This document shows positions 56,016 through 64,000 of a stretch of 64,000 nucleotides of DNA, piece by piece. The stretch lies in assembly GCF_013378075.1 (NCBI RefSeq), contig NZ_CP051131.1, positions 1,798,001 through 1,862,000 of the forward strand, read 5' to 3'. The translations under genes were made by a program, and so were the position numbers. The stretch comes from Parasphingopyxis algicola. Lineage in GTDB: Bacteria > Pseudomonadota > Alphaproteobacteria > Sphingomonadales > Sphingomonadaceae. Each line of letters begins with the position of its first letter. Within the stretch, counting starts at the first letter, position 1. The notes under the pieces were generated by a model. The model worked only from the letters and a program-made list of their open reading frames with translations. It was not told where the DNA came from and ran no database searches.

Positions 56016-58531
56016 GCGACGATAACAAGAAGACACTTGGCACACGAACCCTCGGCGTGAAGCGCACCGTCGAGGGGAAAGTGCAGCAGCAGTTCAGCCA
56101 TGGCCGCAAGAATACGGTCGTGGTCGAGCGCAAGAAACGTCGCGTGCTCACCAAGCCGGGCGAAACCCCTGCCCCTGCGCCCGTCGAAGAGGCCAAGGAA
56201 GCGCCGGCCCCCGCCGCACCCGCGCCCGCCGAAAAGCCGGCACCCGTCGCCAAGAAGAAGAGCGAGGCCGACGAAACCCTGAGCCGCAAGGAAAAGCAGG
56301 AAAAACTGCTGCGCGAAGCTGAAGAGGCGCGGCTGACACAGCTTGAAGATACGCGCCGCCGCGAGGAAGAGGCCAAGAAGCAGGCGAACGAGGAAGAAGC
56401 GAAACGCGCCGAGGAGAATCGCAAGGCGGAAGAGGTTGCGGAAAAGGCGGAACAGGAAAACCCCGAAACCGAATCCTCTGCCCCCGCTCCCGAAGCGGAA
56501 GCGGAAGCCGGCGGGCCGAAACTCGATCCGAACAAACCGGCGCCGCGCACCTTCACCCCGGTCGCCAAACCCAAACGGCCGGAAAAGAAGAAAGAGGAAA
56601 AGGGCAAGCCGAAGCGCGCCAGCGACAAGCGCAAGGAACGTTCGAAGCTGACCGTCAACCGCGCGTTGCGCGACGGCGATGGCAGCCCGCGCTCGCGCTC
56701 GCTCGCGGCGCTCAAGCGCGCGCGAGAGAAAGACAAGGAAAAACGCGCGCATGCCGACGACCAGCCCAAGGTCAAAAAGGCGCGCGACGTGGTCGTTCCC
56801 GAAGCCATCACCGTCGGCGAACTCGCCAAGCGGATGGAGGAAAGGGCGGCCGATCTCGTCAAGTCGCTGTTCAAGATGGGCATGGCGGTCACCGTCAACC
56901 AGACGATCGACCAGGATACGGCCGAGCTGCTGGTGACCGAATTCGGGCACAATATCCAGCGCGTGTCGGAATCCGATGTCGAACTCGGCATGGAAGGCGA
57001 AGAGGACAAGCCGGAAGACCTGAAGCCGCGGCCGCCCGTGGTGACCGTCATGGGCCATGTCGATCACGGCAAGACCAGCGTACTCGACGCACTGCGCGGC
57101 AGCGAGGTCGTATCTGGCGAAGCCGGCGGCATCACCCAGCATATCGGCGCCTATCAGGTGAAGACCAAGGGCGGACAGGACATTACCTTCCTCGATACGC
57201 CGGGCCACGCCGCCTTTACCGAGATGCGCGCGCGCGGTGCGAACGTCACCGATATCGTGATCCTCGTGGTCGCGGCGGACGACGGGATCATGCCGCAGAC
57301 GATCGAGGCCATCAATCACACCAAGGCCGCCGGCGTGCCGATGATCGTCGCGATCAACAAGATGGATGTCGAGGGCGCCGATCCGCAGAAAGTACGCGAA
57401 CGGCTCCTCGAACATGAAGTGATCGTCGAGGCGATGTCCGGCGACGTGCAGGACGTAGAGATCTCGGCGCTCAAGGGCACCGGACTCGACGAGCTGACCG
57501 AGAAGATCCTGCTTCAGTCCGAACTGCTCGAACTGAAAGCCAATCCCGACCGCCAGGCCGAAGCCACGGTCGTCGAGGCGAAGCTCGACAAGGGCCGCGG
57601 CCCGGTCGCGACGGTGCTCGTCAATCGCGGCACGCTGAAGACCGGCGACATTTTCGTCGTCGGCGCGGAAAGCGGCAAGGTGCGCGCGATGGTCAACGAC
57701 AAGGGCAAGCAGGTCAAGGAAGCCGGCCCGTCGGTTCCGGTCGAAGTGCTGGGCCTGTCCGGTGTGCCGCGCGCCGGCGACCCGCTGACCGTCGTCGAGG
57801 ACGAGGCGCGTGCCCGCGAAGTTGCCGAATATCGCCAAGGCGTGATCGACCGCGCCCGCACGACGCAGACGCCGACCAGCGTGGAGAACATGTTTTCGGC
57901 GATGGGCGAGAAACAGGCGATCGAATTCCCGCTCGTCATCAAGGCCGACGTCCAGGGTTCGGTCGAGGCGATTATCAGCTCACTCGAACAGATTTCGACC
58001 GACGATATCAAGGTCCGCGTCCTGCATTCGGGCGTCGGCGGCATCACCGAGAGCGATGTAACGCTCGCGGCCGCGTCCAACGCGCCGATCATCGGCTTCA
58101 ATGTTCGGGGCAACGCCAAGGCGCGTGACATCGCGAAGCGCGATGGCGTGGAAATGCGCTACTACGACATCATCTATAACCTGCTCGACGAGATCAAAGC
58201 CGAAATGGCCGGCGAACTCGGCCCCGAGCGGATCGAGAATGTCGTGGGCCGTGCCGAGGTGAAGGAAGTCTTCCCCGCCGGCAAGAAAGACAAGGCGGCA
58301 GGCCTGCTCGTTACCGAAGGTCTCATTCGCAAGGGTCTGCATACGCGGCTCATGCGCGAGGACGTCATCGTCAGCGCAACGACGATCGCTTCGCTCCGGC
58401 GTTTCAAGGACGATGTCGACGAGGTTCGCTCGGGCCTCGAATGCGGCGTCGTTCTGGAAAATACCAACGATGTAAAGGCCGGCGACACGCTCGAAGTCTT
58501 CGAAGTCGAGGAACGCGAACGGACGTTGTAG
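56012..58531 (+). CDS. infB: Translation initiation factor IF-2
   Basis: The 839-residue GTPase positions initiator tRNA on the 30S subunit. Residues ~1-250 are a low-complexity Lys/Glu/Ala/Pro-rich extension. The IF2 N-terminal domain precedes the G domain with [11 protein letters not shown] near 345-355, [10 protein letters not shown] and AINKMD, and domains II-IV follow. It is the fourth cistron of the rimP operon. Confidence 0.97.
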   Translation: MSDDNKKTLGTRTLGVKRTVEGKVQQQFSHGRKNTVVVERKKRRVLTKPGETPAPAPVEEAKEAPAPAAPAPAEKPAPVAKKKSEADETLSRKEKQEKLLREAEEARLTQLEDTRRREEEAKKQANEEEAKRAEENRKAEEVAEKAEQENPETESSAPAPEAEAEAGGPKLDPNKPAPRTFTPVAKPKRPEKKKEEKGKPKRASDKRKERSKLTVNRALRDGDGSPRSRSLAALKRAREKDKEKRAHADDQPKVKKARDVVVPEAITVGELAKRMEERAADLVKSLFKMGMAVTVNQTIDQDTAELLVTEFGHNIQRVSESDVELGMEGEEDKPEDLKPRPPVVTVMGHVDHGKTSVLDALRGSEVVSGEAGGITQHIGAYQVKTKGGQDITFLDTPGHAAFTEMRARGANVTDIVILVVAADDGIMPQTIEAINHTKAAGVPMIVAINKMDVEGADPQKVRERLLEHEVIVEAMSGDVQDVEISALKGTGLDELTEKILLQSELLELKANPDRQAEATVVEAKLDKGRGPVATVLVNRGTLKTGDIFVVGAESGKVRAMVNDKGKQVKEAGPSVPVEVLGLSGVPRAGDPLTVVEDEARAREVAEYRQGVIDRARTTQTPTSVENMFSAMGEKQAIEFPLVIKADVQGSVEAIISSLEQISTDDIKVRVLHSGVGGITESDVTLAAASNAPIIGFNVRGNAKARDIAKRDGVEMRYYDIIYNLLDEIKAEMAGELGPERIENVVGRAEVKEVFPAGKKDKAAGLLVTEGLIRKGLHTRLMREDVIVSATTIASLRRFKDDVDEVRSGLECGVVLENTNDVKAGDTLEVFEVEERERTL

Positions 58532-58581
58532 CCATCTCTTTTCGCGCCTAGGCTGGCTTCTCCAGGCGTGGGAGAGCGAAG

Positions 58582-58626
58582 ATGGGCGACAAGGGCAAGC
58601 CAACCGACAAGGGCGGCAAGAAATAG
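58582..58626 (+). CDS. Possible 14-residue basic peptide between infB and rbfA
   Basis: A short frame encodes MGDKGKPTDKGGKK and has GGGAGAGCGAAG directly before its ATG. It is hydrophilic and Gly/Lys-rich. The ribosome site and simple composition make it a candidate leader peptide or a decayed small gene; translation is unproven. Confidence 0.3.
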   Translation: MGDKGKPTDKGGKK

Positions 58627-58691
58627 GCTGCGCCTGACACCATCGGTAGTCTCGGCGCGGCGCTGACAAGCGGGACGCACAGAGACGGCCA

Positions 58692-59078
58692 ATGAAAAGC
58701 GACGACACCCAATCCGTACGATTGCTGCGCGTGGGCGAACGCGTCCGCCATGTGCTGTCCGAAATCCTCGCCCGCGGCGATGTGCATGACGAGGTGCTTG
58801 CCACGCATATGGTCAGCGTGACCGAAGTGCGCATGTCGCCCGACCTCAAACATGCCACCGTCTTCGTAAAGCCGCTGCTCGGCGGCGACGAGGAGGAGGT
58901 GCTGGCGGCGCTCAAGAAGAATGTCCGCTATCTGCGGGGCGAAGTCTCGCGGCGCGTGAACACCAAATATGCTGCGGCCCTCAAATTCATTCTCGACGAA
59001 AGCTTCGACGAGGGCGGCAAGATCGACACCCTGCTGCGCGACCCCAAGGTGGCGCAGGATCTGGGCGAGGAAGAATAA
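58692..59078 (+). CDS. rbfA: 30S ribosome-binding factor RbfA
   Basis: The 128-residue KH-fold protein shows [22 protein letters not shown] at the start and [20 protein letters not shown], both typical of RbfA. It is needed for 16S rRNA 5' end maturation and cold adaptation. In related genomes truB follows. Here five accessory genes intervene. Confidence 0.95.
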   Translation: MKSDDTQSVRLLRVGERVRHVLSEILARGDVHDEVLATHMVSVTEVRMSPDLKHATVFVKPLLGGDEEEVLAALKKNVRYLRGEVSRRVNTKYAAALKFILDESFDEGGKIDTLLRDPKVAQDLGEEE

Positions 59079-59093
59079 TATTATCCGGATATA

Positions 59094-59122
59094 TTGACTC
59101 TATTTTTACCCGGACATAAATA
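59094..59122 (+). promoter_or_regulatory. Putative sigma-70 promoter of the DUF2239 gene
   Basis: TTGACT at 59094-59099 and TAAATA at 59117-59122 have a 17-base spacer in an AT-rich pocket just after rbfA. An AGGAGG ribosome site follows 2 bases before the ATG. It is one of the strongest-looking expression signals in the window. Confidence 0.5.
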
Positions 59123-59141
59123 GCGCTCCGTTCAGGAGGCT

Positions 59142-59654
59142 ATGATGACAAGCTATACCGCATTCGTGACCGACAGCTGGCTCGCAACCGGCTCGCACAA
59201 CCATATCGTCGAGACGCTGCGAGACATGCCGGAGATCGAGCGGGCGTCCGACATCCTGGTGTTCGACGACGAGACCGGACAGCAGGTCGATTTCGATCTG
59301 CGCGAGCTGGAGAAAGAATCGCCGGCGCCGAAACGCGGGCGGCCGAAGCTCGGCGTGACGTCCAGGGAAGTGACCCTGCTCCCCCGGCACTGGGAATGGC
59401 TGGCCAAGCAGCCGGGCGGCGCCTCGGCGGTGCTCCGCAAACTGGTCGATGCAGCGCGGAAGGCGGGCCTGCCGGACCGCTCGAAGCGCGACGCAGCCTA
59501 TCATTTCCTGAGCGCGATGGCCGGCGATTATCCGCATTTCGAGGAATCGATCCGCGCCCTTTACGCCAACGACCGGGCGCGGTTCGAGACGCTGACGGCC
59601 AAATGGCCGACAGCCGTCCGCGGTCATGCGGTCGGCCTGGCCTGGGGGGAATAG
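59142..59654 (+). CDS. DUF2239 family protein
   Basis: The 170-residue soluble protein matches the DUF2239 family through RGRPKLGVTSREVTLLPRHWEWLAKQPGGASAVLRKLVD and the C-terminal SAMAGDYPHFEESIRALYANDR. The middle block suggests a DNA-binding or regulatory ribbon-helix-like unit, but no function is established. It has its own promoter and a strong AGGAGG site. It heads the accessory block between rbfA and truB. Confidence 0.85.
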   Translation: MMTSYTAFVTDSWLATGSHNHIVETLRDMPEIERASDILVFDDETGQQVDFDLRELEKESPAPKRGRPKLGVTSREVTLLPRHWEWLAKQPGGASAVLRKLVDAARKAGLPDRSKRDAAYHFLSAMAGDYPHFEESIRALYANDRARFETLTAKWPTAVRGHAVGLAWGE

Positions 59655-59692
59655 GCTTGGCGAGCGCAGCCATGGGGCGCTAGGCTCGCCGC

Positions 59693-60271
59693 GTGGCCAA
59701 GCTCTATTTCTACTATGCGTCGATGAATGCGGGGAAGTCGTCGACCCTGCTCCAGGCTGCCTTCAACTACGGCGAGCGCGGCATGCGGGTCATGCTGTGG
59801 ACCGCGGCGCTCGACAACCGCCCGGGCTTCGGCGCGATCAGTTCGCGCATCGGCCTGCACAGCGACGCCCATCGTTTCGACGAGGCCAGCGATATCGAGA
59901 AGGCGGTGCTCGAAGAGCATCGCGAAACGCCGCTGGCCTGCCTCCTGATCGACGAGGCGCAGTTCCTGACCAAGGAGCAGGTCTGGCAGTGCGCGCGCCT
60001 CGCCGATACGTCGAATATTCCGGTTCTCGCTTATGGACTGCGGACTGATTTCCAGGGCGAACTGTTCGAAGGATCGGCAACCTTGCTCGCCCTTGCCGAC
60101 TCTCTGATCGAACTCAAGGCCGTGTGCGATTGCGGAAAGAAGGCGACGATGAACCTGCGTATCGACGAGCGCGGCGAAGCCGTGCGGGCCGGAGCGCAGA
60201 CCGAGATCGGCGGCAATGACCGCTATGTCGCGCTATGTCGCAAACATTTCATGGAGCGGATGGCGACCTAA
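59693..60271 (+). CDS. tdk: Thymidine kinase
   Basis: The 192-residue type II thymidine kinase has a P-loop ASMNAGKSST near 9-18, LLIDEAQFL (Walker B) and the lasso/zinc region AVCDCGKKATMNLRI ending CRKHF. It salvages thymidine to dTMP. The start is GTG (MAKLYFYYASMNAGKS). It converges on a GNAT gene with a four-base overlap. Confidence 0.94.
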   Translation: MAKLYFYYASMNAGKSSTLLQAAFNYGERGMRVMLWTAALDNRPGFGAISSRIGLHSDAHRFDEASDIEKAVLEEHRETPLACLLIDEAQFLTKEQVWQCARLADTSNIPVLAYGLRTDFQGELFEGSATLLALADSLIELKAVCDCGKKATMNLRIDERGEAVRAGAQTEIGGNDRYVALCRKHFMERMAT

Positions 60272-60690
60272 CAGTAGAATTCGTACCAGATGCTCTTCTG
60301 CCGGCGATGGGCCTTTTGCTCATATAGCGAGCGCGCCCGGTCATTGTCCTTCTCGGTGATCAGCCAATATTCGGCGATCCCGCGCTTCCGGCCTTCCGCG
60401 CCGACGGCGTCCATCAGGCCGGTCGCGATGCCCTTGCGCCGCCAGTCCTTGGCGACGTCGATCTCCTCGACATAGATCTCGCTGGGCTTGTCCGGAAAAT
60501 GGAAGATGTAGGCGAGCGCCTTGCCGATCACCCTGCCCTCCGCTTCCGCGACGATCAGGAACTGGTTGGGGTTCGCCAGACACGTGCTCAGGAAATCGGC
60601 GCGAACGGGCGCCTCGAAGACCCTCTTTTCGACCGCGTCGAGCAGCATGGCATTGGCTTCGGTGACGAGGTGATATTCATAATCGGCCAT
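60268..60690 (-). CDS. GNAT family N-acetyltransferase
   Basis: The 140-residue protein has the GNAT acetyl-CoA motif VEEIDVAKDWRRKGIATGLMDAVGAEGRKRG near 74-104 and a C-terminal substrate strand. The substrate is unknown; relatives include aminoglycoside and small-molecule acetyltransferases. It lies between tdk and the DUF6491-like gene and is transcribed against both. Confidence 0.82.
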   Translation of the reverse strand: MADYEYHLVTEANAMLLDAVEKRVFEAPVRADFLSTCLANPNQFLIVAEAEGRVIGKALAYIFHFPDKPSEIYVEEIDVAKDWRRKGIATGLMDAVGAEGRKRGIAEYWLITEKDNDRARSLYEQKAHRRQKSIWYEFYC

Positions 60691-60779
60691 AAATGGGCTC
60701 CTTCGACATCGCGTCCTTCTATCACGGGCGGCCCGGATACTCAGCCCGTGTTCAGACAGACGCTGATAGGCGGCGTCCT

Positions 60780-61178
60780 ATGAAAAACGCGCTTGCCCTT
60801 GCCGCCTTGGCGATGCTGGCCGCACCGGCCGCCGCCTATGACCATCATCAGGACGGGGCGGAAGCCGCCGAACCCGAACAGGCGCGCATCCCCTTCGCCG
60901 ACAGGTCGATCCGCAACTGGCGGGCGCCCGAGCGCGACGTACTGTTGATCGAGGCCAATAACGGCCGCTGGTATCGCGCCGAATTCTTCGGGCCATGCCG
61001 GGGCCTGCGCTTCACCGAAGCGATCGGATTCGATACCAATTTCGACGGGAGTTTCGACCGGTACAGCAGCGTGATCACGCGCGACCAGCGCTGCCGCGTC
61101 CGCAGCCTCGTCCGGATTCCCGATCCCGACGAGGAAGCCGAGGAGAATAGCGACGAGGACGAAAGCGGGGCGGAATAG
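60780..61178 (+). CDS. Exported DUF6491-like protein
   Basis: The 132-residue protein has a signal peptide (ALALAALAMLAAPAAA). Its small domain has the pattern IRNWRAPERDVLLIEANNGRWYRAEFFGPCRGLRFTEAIGFD and CRVRSLVRIPD, matching a family I recall as DUF6491. Two Cys may form a disulfide. An acidic tail ends the protein. The role is unknown. The ATG at 60780 gives a proper signal peptide, whereas the longer frame does not. Confidence 0.7.
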   Translation: MKNALALAALAMLAAPAAAYDHHQDGAEAAEPEQARIPFADRSIRNWRAPERDVLLIEANNGRWYRAEFFGPCRGLRFTEAIGFDTNFDGSFDRYSSVITRDQRCRVRSLVRIPDPDEEAEENSDEDESGAE

Positions 61179-61238
61179 CCCTCGCATCGCCGCCGCTTCG
61201 CCCCGCACAGGCCATAATCGCTTGCAACTGGGCCTCCC

Positions 61239-61799
61239 ATGCCTGCCGATCCCGACAAACTCGCCGCGCCGCTGTCCGGCGGAAATGTCCGCCTCGAACT
61301 GCGGACCGAAGACCATCGCGAGGGTCTGCGTGCAGCCTGCGCCGCCGATCCCGCCATCTGGGAGATCTACCCCTTCTCGATGCTGGGCGAGCATTTCGAT
61401 CCGGGTTTCGATCGCATCGGCGAATTGTCGCGGACCCGAGGCTGGGTGAACTATGCGGTACTGGACGGCGACACGGTCGTCGGCATGACCAACTATATCG
61501 AGCCCGGTCGCTTTCAGCCCGTGCTCGAAATCGGCGGTACCTATATCGTGCCCGAAGTCCGCGGCGGACCGTTCAACCGCACCATGAAGACGCTGATGAT
61601 CGATCACGCGATCGCCTGCGGTTACACCCGGATCGAGTTCCGCGTCGATGCGCGCAACAAGCGATCCATGGCGGCGGTTCTCAAGCTTGGTGCGACCCAT
61701 GAAGGCACCTTGCGGCAGAACCGCATCACCTGGACCGGTTATGTTCGCGACACGGCGATTTTCGGGCTATTGGCCGACGAATGGACGAACCGGGAATAA
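61239..61799 (+). CDS. RimJ/RimL-type GNAT acetyltransferase
   Basis: The 186-residue protein resembles the acetyltransferase_3 group: LELRTEDHREGLRAA, GGTYIVPEVRGGPFNRTMKTLMIDHAI and FRVDARNKRSMAAVLKLGATHEGTLRQNRI. Such enzymes acetylate protein N-termini or small amines; the target is unknown. It overlaps the truB start by 19 bases, so truB translation may depend on it. Confidence 0.87.
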   Translation: MPADPDKLAAPLSGGNVRLELRTEDHREGLRAACAADPAIWEIYPFSMLGEHFDPGFDRIGELSRTRGWVNYAVLDGDTVVGMTNYIEPGRFQPVLEIGGTYIVPEVRGGPFNRTMKTLMIDHAIACGYTRIEFRVDARNKRSMAAVLKLGATHEGTLRQNRITWTGYVRDTAIFGLLADEWTNRE

Positions 61800-62698
61800 A
61801 ACCCGCCCTGCATGGCTGGCTGATCCTCGACAAGCCTGTCGGCATCGGTTCGACGCCGTGCGTGTCGGCGGTGAAACGGGCATTGCGCGGAGGCGGCTAT
61901 ACCAAGGTGAAAGTCGGGCATGGCGGGACGCTCGATCCACTCGCAAGCGGCGTTCTGCCGATCGCGCTGGGCGAGGCAACGAAGCTTGCCGGGCGGATGC
62001 TCGACAGCGACAAGATATATGACTTCACCATCGGCTTCGGCACGGAGACGGACACGCTCGATGCCGAGGGCGAGGTCACCGAGCGCTCGGGCAACCGCCC
62101 TTCCCTGGCCGAGCTCGAAGCGGTTCTGCCGCAATTCACCGGTCCGATAGAACAAATCCCGCCCAAATATTCCGCGCTCAAGATCAATGGCAAACCAGCC
62201 TATGCCCGCGCCCGGGCCGGAGAGGATGTCGAGATGAAAACCCGAGCGGTGACGGTACACAGTTTGGTCTGCTCCGGCCTTCGCCGGAGCACAGTGGATG
62301 AAATCATCCTTACCGCCCATGTCTCCAAGGGCACTTATATCCGATCCCTGGCGCGCGATATCGCGCGCGCCTTGAATACGGTCGGGCATGTCACTATGTT
62401 GCGCCGCAGCAAGGCCGGACCCTTTACGCTGAAAAGCGCGATTTCGCTGGACAAACTGGACGAACTCGCTAAGAGCCGCTGCCTTGAACAGGCACTCTTG
62501 CCATTGGCGGCAGGGCTGGACGACATCCCGGCTCTTTCCGTCGCTCCCGATCAGGCAAGGCAGCTCCGCATGGGGCAGCGGGTGATCGGGGTTTCCGCCA
62601 CTGCCGGGCTTTATCTTGCAACCGACCAGTCTGTTCCGGTTGCCCTCGTCGAATGCGACGGGATCGAGCTGAAGGTGGTGCGCGGGTTCAATCTCTAA
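61781..62698 (+). CDS. truB: tRNA pseudouridine-55 synthase
   Basis: The 305-residue enzyme makes Psi55 in the T-loop of tRNA. The catalytic Asp is in [15 protein letters not shown] near 46-60. [35 protein letters not shown] and [14 protein letters not shown] are family blocks. A perfect 9-bp palindrome at 62270-62291 lies in frame in a variable region and encodes CSGLRRS. Confidence 0.96.
   Translation: MDEPGIKPALHGWLILDKPVGIGSTPCVSAVKRALRGGGYTKVKVGHGGTLDPLASGVLPIALGEATKLAGRMLDSDKIYDFTIGFGTETDTLDAEGEVTERSGNRPSLAELEAVLPQFTGPIEQIPPKYSALKINGKPAYARARAGEDVEMKTRAVTVHSLVCSGLRRSTVDEIILTAHVSKGTYIRSLARDIARALNTVGHVTMLRRSKAGPFTLKSAISLDKLDELAKSRCLEQALLPLAAGLDDIPALSVAPDQARQLRMGQRVIGVSATAGLYLATDQSVPVALVECDGIELKVVRGFNL
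62270..62291. repeat. REP-like palindrome inside truB
   Basis: TGCTCCGGC and GCCGGAGCA form a perfect 9-bp stem with a CTTC loop. It resembles the extragenic palindromic units common in sphingomonad genomes, yet it lies inside coding sequence and preserves the frame. Confidence 0.55.
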
Positions 62699-62739
62699 CG
62701 GGCTTTCCGGATTGGCCGGACGCTCGTGGAACAACTCCC

Positions 62740-62812
62740 GAGCTGCCCGTTTACGGGATTGCTCGCACAAAGACACCGAGCTTCCTGTTTACAGGGCTGC
62801 TCGCACAAAGAC
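62740..62812 (+). repeat. Tandem 35-bp repeat of paired hairpins upstream of rpsO
   Basis: Copies at 62740-62774 and 62778-62812 share GAGC...GCTCGCACAAAGAC. Each has an outer GAGC/GCTC stem and an inner stem, CCCG-TTTA-CGGG in the first and CCTG-TTTA-CAGG in the second. The differences between copies are therefore compensatory. It lies in the leader of rpsO, 16 bases before the ATG, and is probably an RNA element. Confidence 0.65.
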
Positions 62813-62828
62813 TGAAAGGAATGAAACG

Positions 62829-63098
62829 ATGTCGATTACCGCCGAACGCAAGGCCGAAGTAATCAAGGAACACTCCCGCGAAGAGGGCGATACCGGTTCT
62901 CCCGAGGTCCAGGTGGCTATCCTGACCGAACGGATCACCAACCTGACCGACCATTTCAAGGGTCACCACAAGGACCATCATTCGCGTCGCGGGCTGCTGA
63001 TGCTGGTCAACAAACGCCGCAACTTGCTCAGCTATCTGCGCAACGTGGATGAGGGTCGCTATCAGGACCTCATCAAGAAGCTCGGCCTTCGTAAATAA
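62829..63098 (+). CDS. rpsO: 30S ribosomal protein S15
   Basis: The 89-residue protein is canonical S15: [59 protein letters not shown] and IKKLGLRK. It binds 16S rRNA helix 22 early in assembly and often represses its own message. The ATG at 62829 follows GAAAGGAATG. The repeated leader hairpins could be the regulatory target. Confidence 0.97.
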   Translation: MSITAERKAEVIKEHSREEGDTGSPEVQVAILTERITNLTDHFKGHHKDHHSRRGLLMLVNKRRNLLSYLRNVDEGRYQDLIKKLGLRK

Positions 63099-63105
63099 TC
63101 TGGAG

Positions 63106-63132
63106 AACGGCTCCGTCTTCGGGGCCGTTTTC
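63106..63132 (+). terminator. Rho-independent terminator between rpsO and pnp
   Basis: AACGGC at 63106-63111 pairs with GCCGTT at 63124-63129. The stem continues inward (TCCG/CGGG) around TCTT, and a short TTTTC tail follows. The weak T-run may allow read-through into pnp. Confidence 0.6.
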
Positions 63133-63174
63133 GCATTTGGACCGCGGGCAATCCGGCACGCGGCCATATCAAAG

Positions 63175-63221
63175 GGAAGCGCGAAAGCTTCCAGACCGCG
63201 CAGGGCCGGTACTGCCCCTGC
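63175..63221 (+). promoter_or_regulatory. Two hairpins in the pnp leader
   Basis: GGAAGC-GCGAAA-GCTTCC (63175-63192) and GCAGGG...CCCTGC (63200-63221) lie 55 to 100 bases before the pnp ATG. Leader hairpins cut by RNase III and targeted by PNPase itself regulate pnp in enteric bacteria, so a similar role is plausible. Confidence 0.4.
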
Positions 63222-63276
63222 AAAGAAACGCCGAACCGCATAGGGCGGTCGGCGCGAAGAAAGTGAAGAAGAAAAG

Positions 63277-64000
63277 ATGTTTGACGTAAAGAAAGTCGAA
63301 ACGGAATGGGGCGGCCAGAAGCTGACCCTCGAAACGGGCCGCGTGGCCCGTCAGGCCGACGGCGCGGTGCTCGCGCAGCTCGGCGACACGGTGGTGCTGT
63401 GCGCAGTCACGGCCGCTAAATCGGTGCGCGAAGGGCAGGATTTCTTCCCGCTGACCGTGCATTATCAGGAAAAATATTCGGCCGCCGGACGCATTCCGGG
63501 CGGCTTCTTCAAGCGCGAGGGCCGTTCCACGGAAAAGGAAACGCTGACCTGCCGTCTTATCGACCGCCCGGTCCGTCCGCTTTTCCCCGAAGGCTTTTAC
63601 AACGAGATCAACGTGATCGCGCAGGTTCTCTCCTATGACGGCGAGAACGAGCCGGACATCCTTGCGATGGTCGCCGCCTCGGCCGCGCTGACAATCTCCG
63701 GCCTGCCGTTCATGGGCCCGATCGCCGCCGCGCGCGTCGGTTACAAGGATGGCGAGTACCAGCTCAACCCGAGCATGGACGAAGTTGCCGAGGGCGAGCT
63801 CGATCTCGTGGTCGCCGGTACGCAGAATGCCGTTCTGATGGTGGAATCGGAAGCGAAAGAGCTTCCCGAAGACGTCATGCTCGGCGCCGTCATGTTCGCG
63901 CATGAGGAATCCAAGCCGGTGATCGATGCGATCATCTCGCTCGCGGAGCAGGCCGCGAAGGAACCCTGGGAACTGGCCCAGCCGGAAGACCAGGACGGCA
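63277..64000 (+). CDS. pnp: Polyribonucleotide nucleotidyltransferase, 5' part
   Basis: The first 241 codons of PNPase are present and the gene runs off the window. It starts [21 protein letters not shown] and includes the first RNase PH domain ([55 protein letters not shown]). PNPase degrades RNA 3' to 5' phosphorolytically. The order truB-rpsO-pnp is the conserved one. The missing part should hold the second PH core and the KH-S1 domains. Confidence 0.96.
   Translation, partial: MFDVKKVETEWGGQKLTLETGRVARQADGAVLAQLGDTVVLCAVTAAKSVREGQDFFPLTVHYQEKYSAAGRIPGGFFKREGRSTEKETLTCRLIDRPVRPLFPEGFYNEINVIAQVLSYDGENEPDILAMVAASAALTISGLPFMGPIAAARVGYKDGEYQLNPSMDEVAEGELDLVVAGTQNAVLMVESEAKELPEDVMLGAVMFAHEESKPVIDAIISLAEQAAKEPWELAQPEDQDG

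Noticed and set aside
62727-62752. GGAAC...CGTT before rpsO as an EcfG general-stress promoter
   Set aside because: The spacer is 15 bases, shorter than the usual 16-17, and the CGTT is part of the repeated hairpin.

Overview
The window reads as an ordinary chromosomal segment of a GC-rich alphaproteobacterium. It most likely belongs to the Sphingomonadales, judged from protein style and from the neighbourhoods tsaB-rimI-mucR-fur, miaB-phoH-ybeY-corC, yajC-secD-secF and rimP-nusA-ylxR-infB-rbfA. I support about 75 protein genes, one tRNA, one pair of fused gene remnants, several promoters and terminators, and a few small repeats or structured leaders. There is no rRNA, CRISPR array, prophage or intact insertion sequence. 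The longest stretch without a gene is about 250 bases (32795-33046, the region upstream of rhlE), in which I see nothing definite.

Layout. 1-6.7 kb: an FMN-dependent 2-hydroxyacid dehydrogenase, a C13-type peptidase, an exported M20 peptidase, a small membrane-anchored protein, a 166-bp inverted-repeat element, and sdhA-sdhD-sdhC without sdhB. 6.9-11.5 kb: a soluble chemoreceptor with a globin-like domain, an SDR, prmA, phhA and a DUF2459 protein. 11.6-18.5 kb: ligA, a Tat-exported monooxygenase-like protein, recN, bamD and a glycosyltransferase. 18.1-21.4 kb: the Sec accessory operon yajC-secD-secF plus a Mth938-like protein. 21.6-24.1 kb: a deletion scar fusing two genes, tRNA-Pro(GGG), a lone GTA-type holin, and a Cys-rich repeat protein coupled to a DUF6969-like gene. 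24.1-29.7 kb: a hybrid histidine kinase, hslVU and an APP1-like phosphatase. 29.9-36.5 kb: a redoxin lipoprotein, an LpxO-like hydroxylase, rhlE, DUF2461, DoxX, nfuA, a RutE-like reductase, tsaB and rimI. 36.6-49.8 kb: mucR, fur, two acyltransferases, miaB-phoH-ybeY-corC, lnt, metK, an acyl-CoA ligase and trmB, with accessory genes inserted. 49.9-53 kb: carbonic anhydrase, GFA, Rieske and sugar-dehydrogenase-like genes. 53.1-64 kb: rimP-nusA-ylxR-infB-rbfA, an accessory block, then truB, rpsO and the 5' part of pnp.

How it works together. Most of the window is housekeeping: translation, tRNA modification, protein export, envelope assembly, proteolysis and DNA repair. The most distinctive signal is a pair of exact GTAACC-N16-CGAA promoter motifs. 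As I recall, this is the consensus for the Caulobacter ECF factor SigF, which controls metal-stress and bufferin-type genes. One copy drives an exported 108-residue protein with 20 cysteines, mostly in repeated Gly-Cys-Cys-Ala-Ala units, which overlaps a DUF6969-like gene. The other precedes a redoxin lipoprotein. I propose a small metal-stress or thiol-stress regulon with an undescribed Cys-rich metal-buffering component. This is inference from sequence and should be tested.
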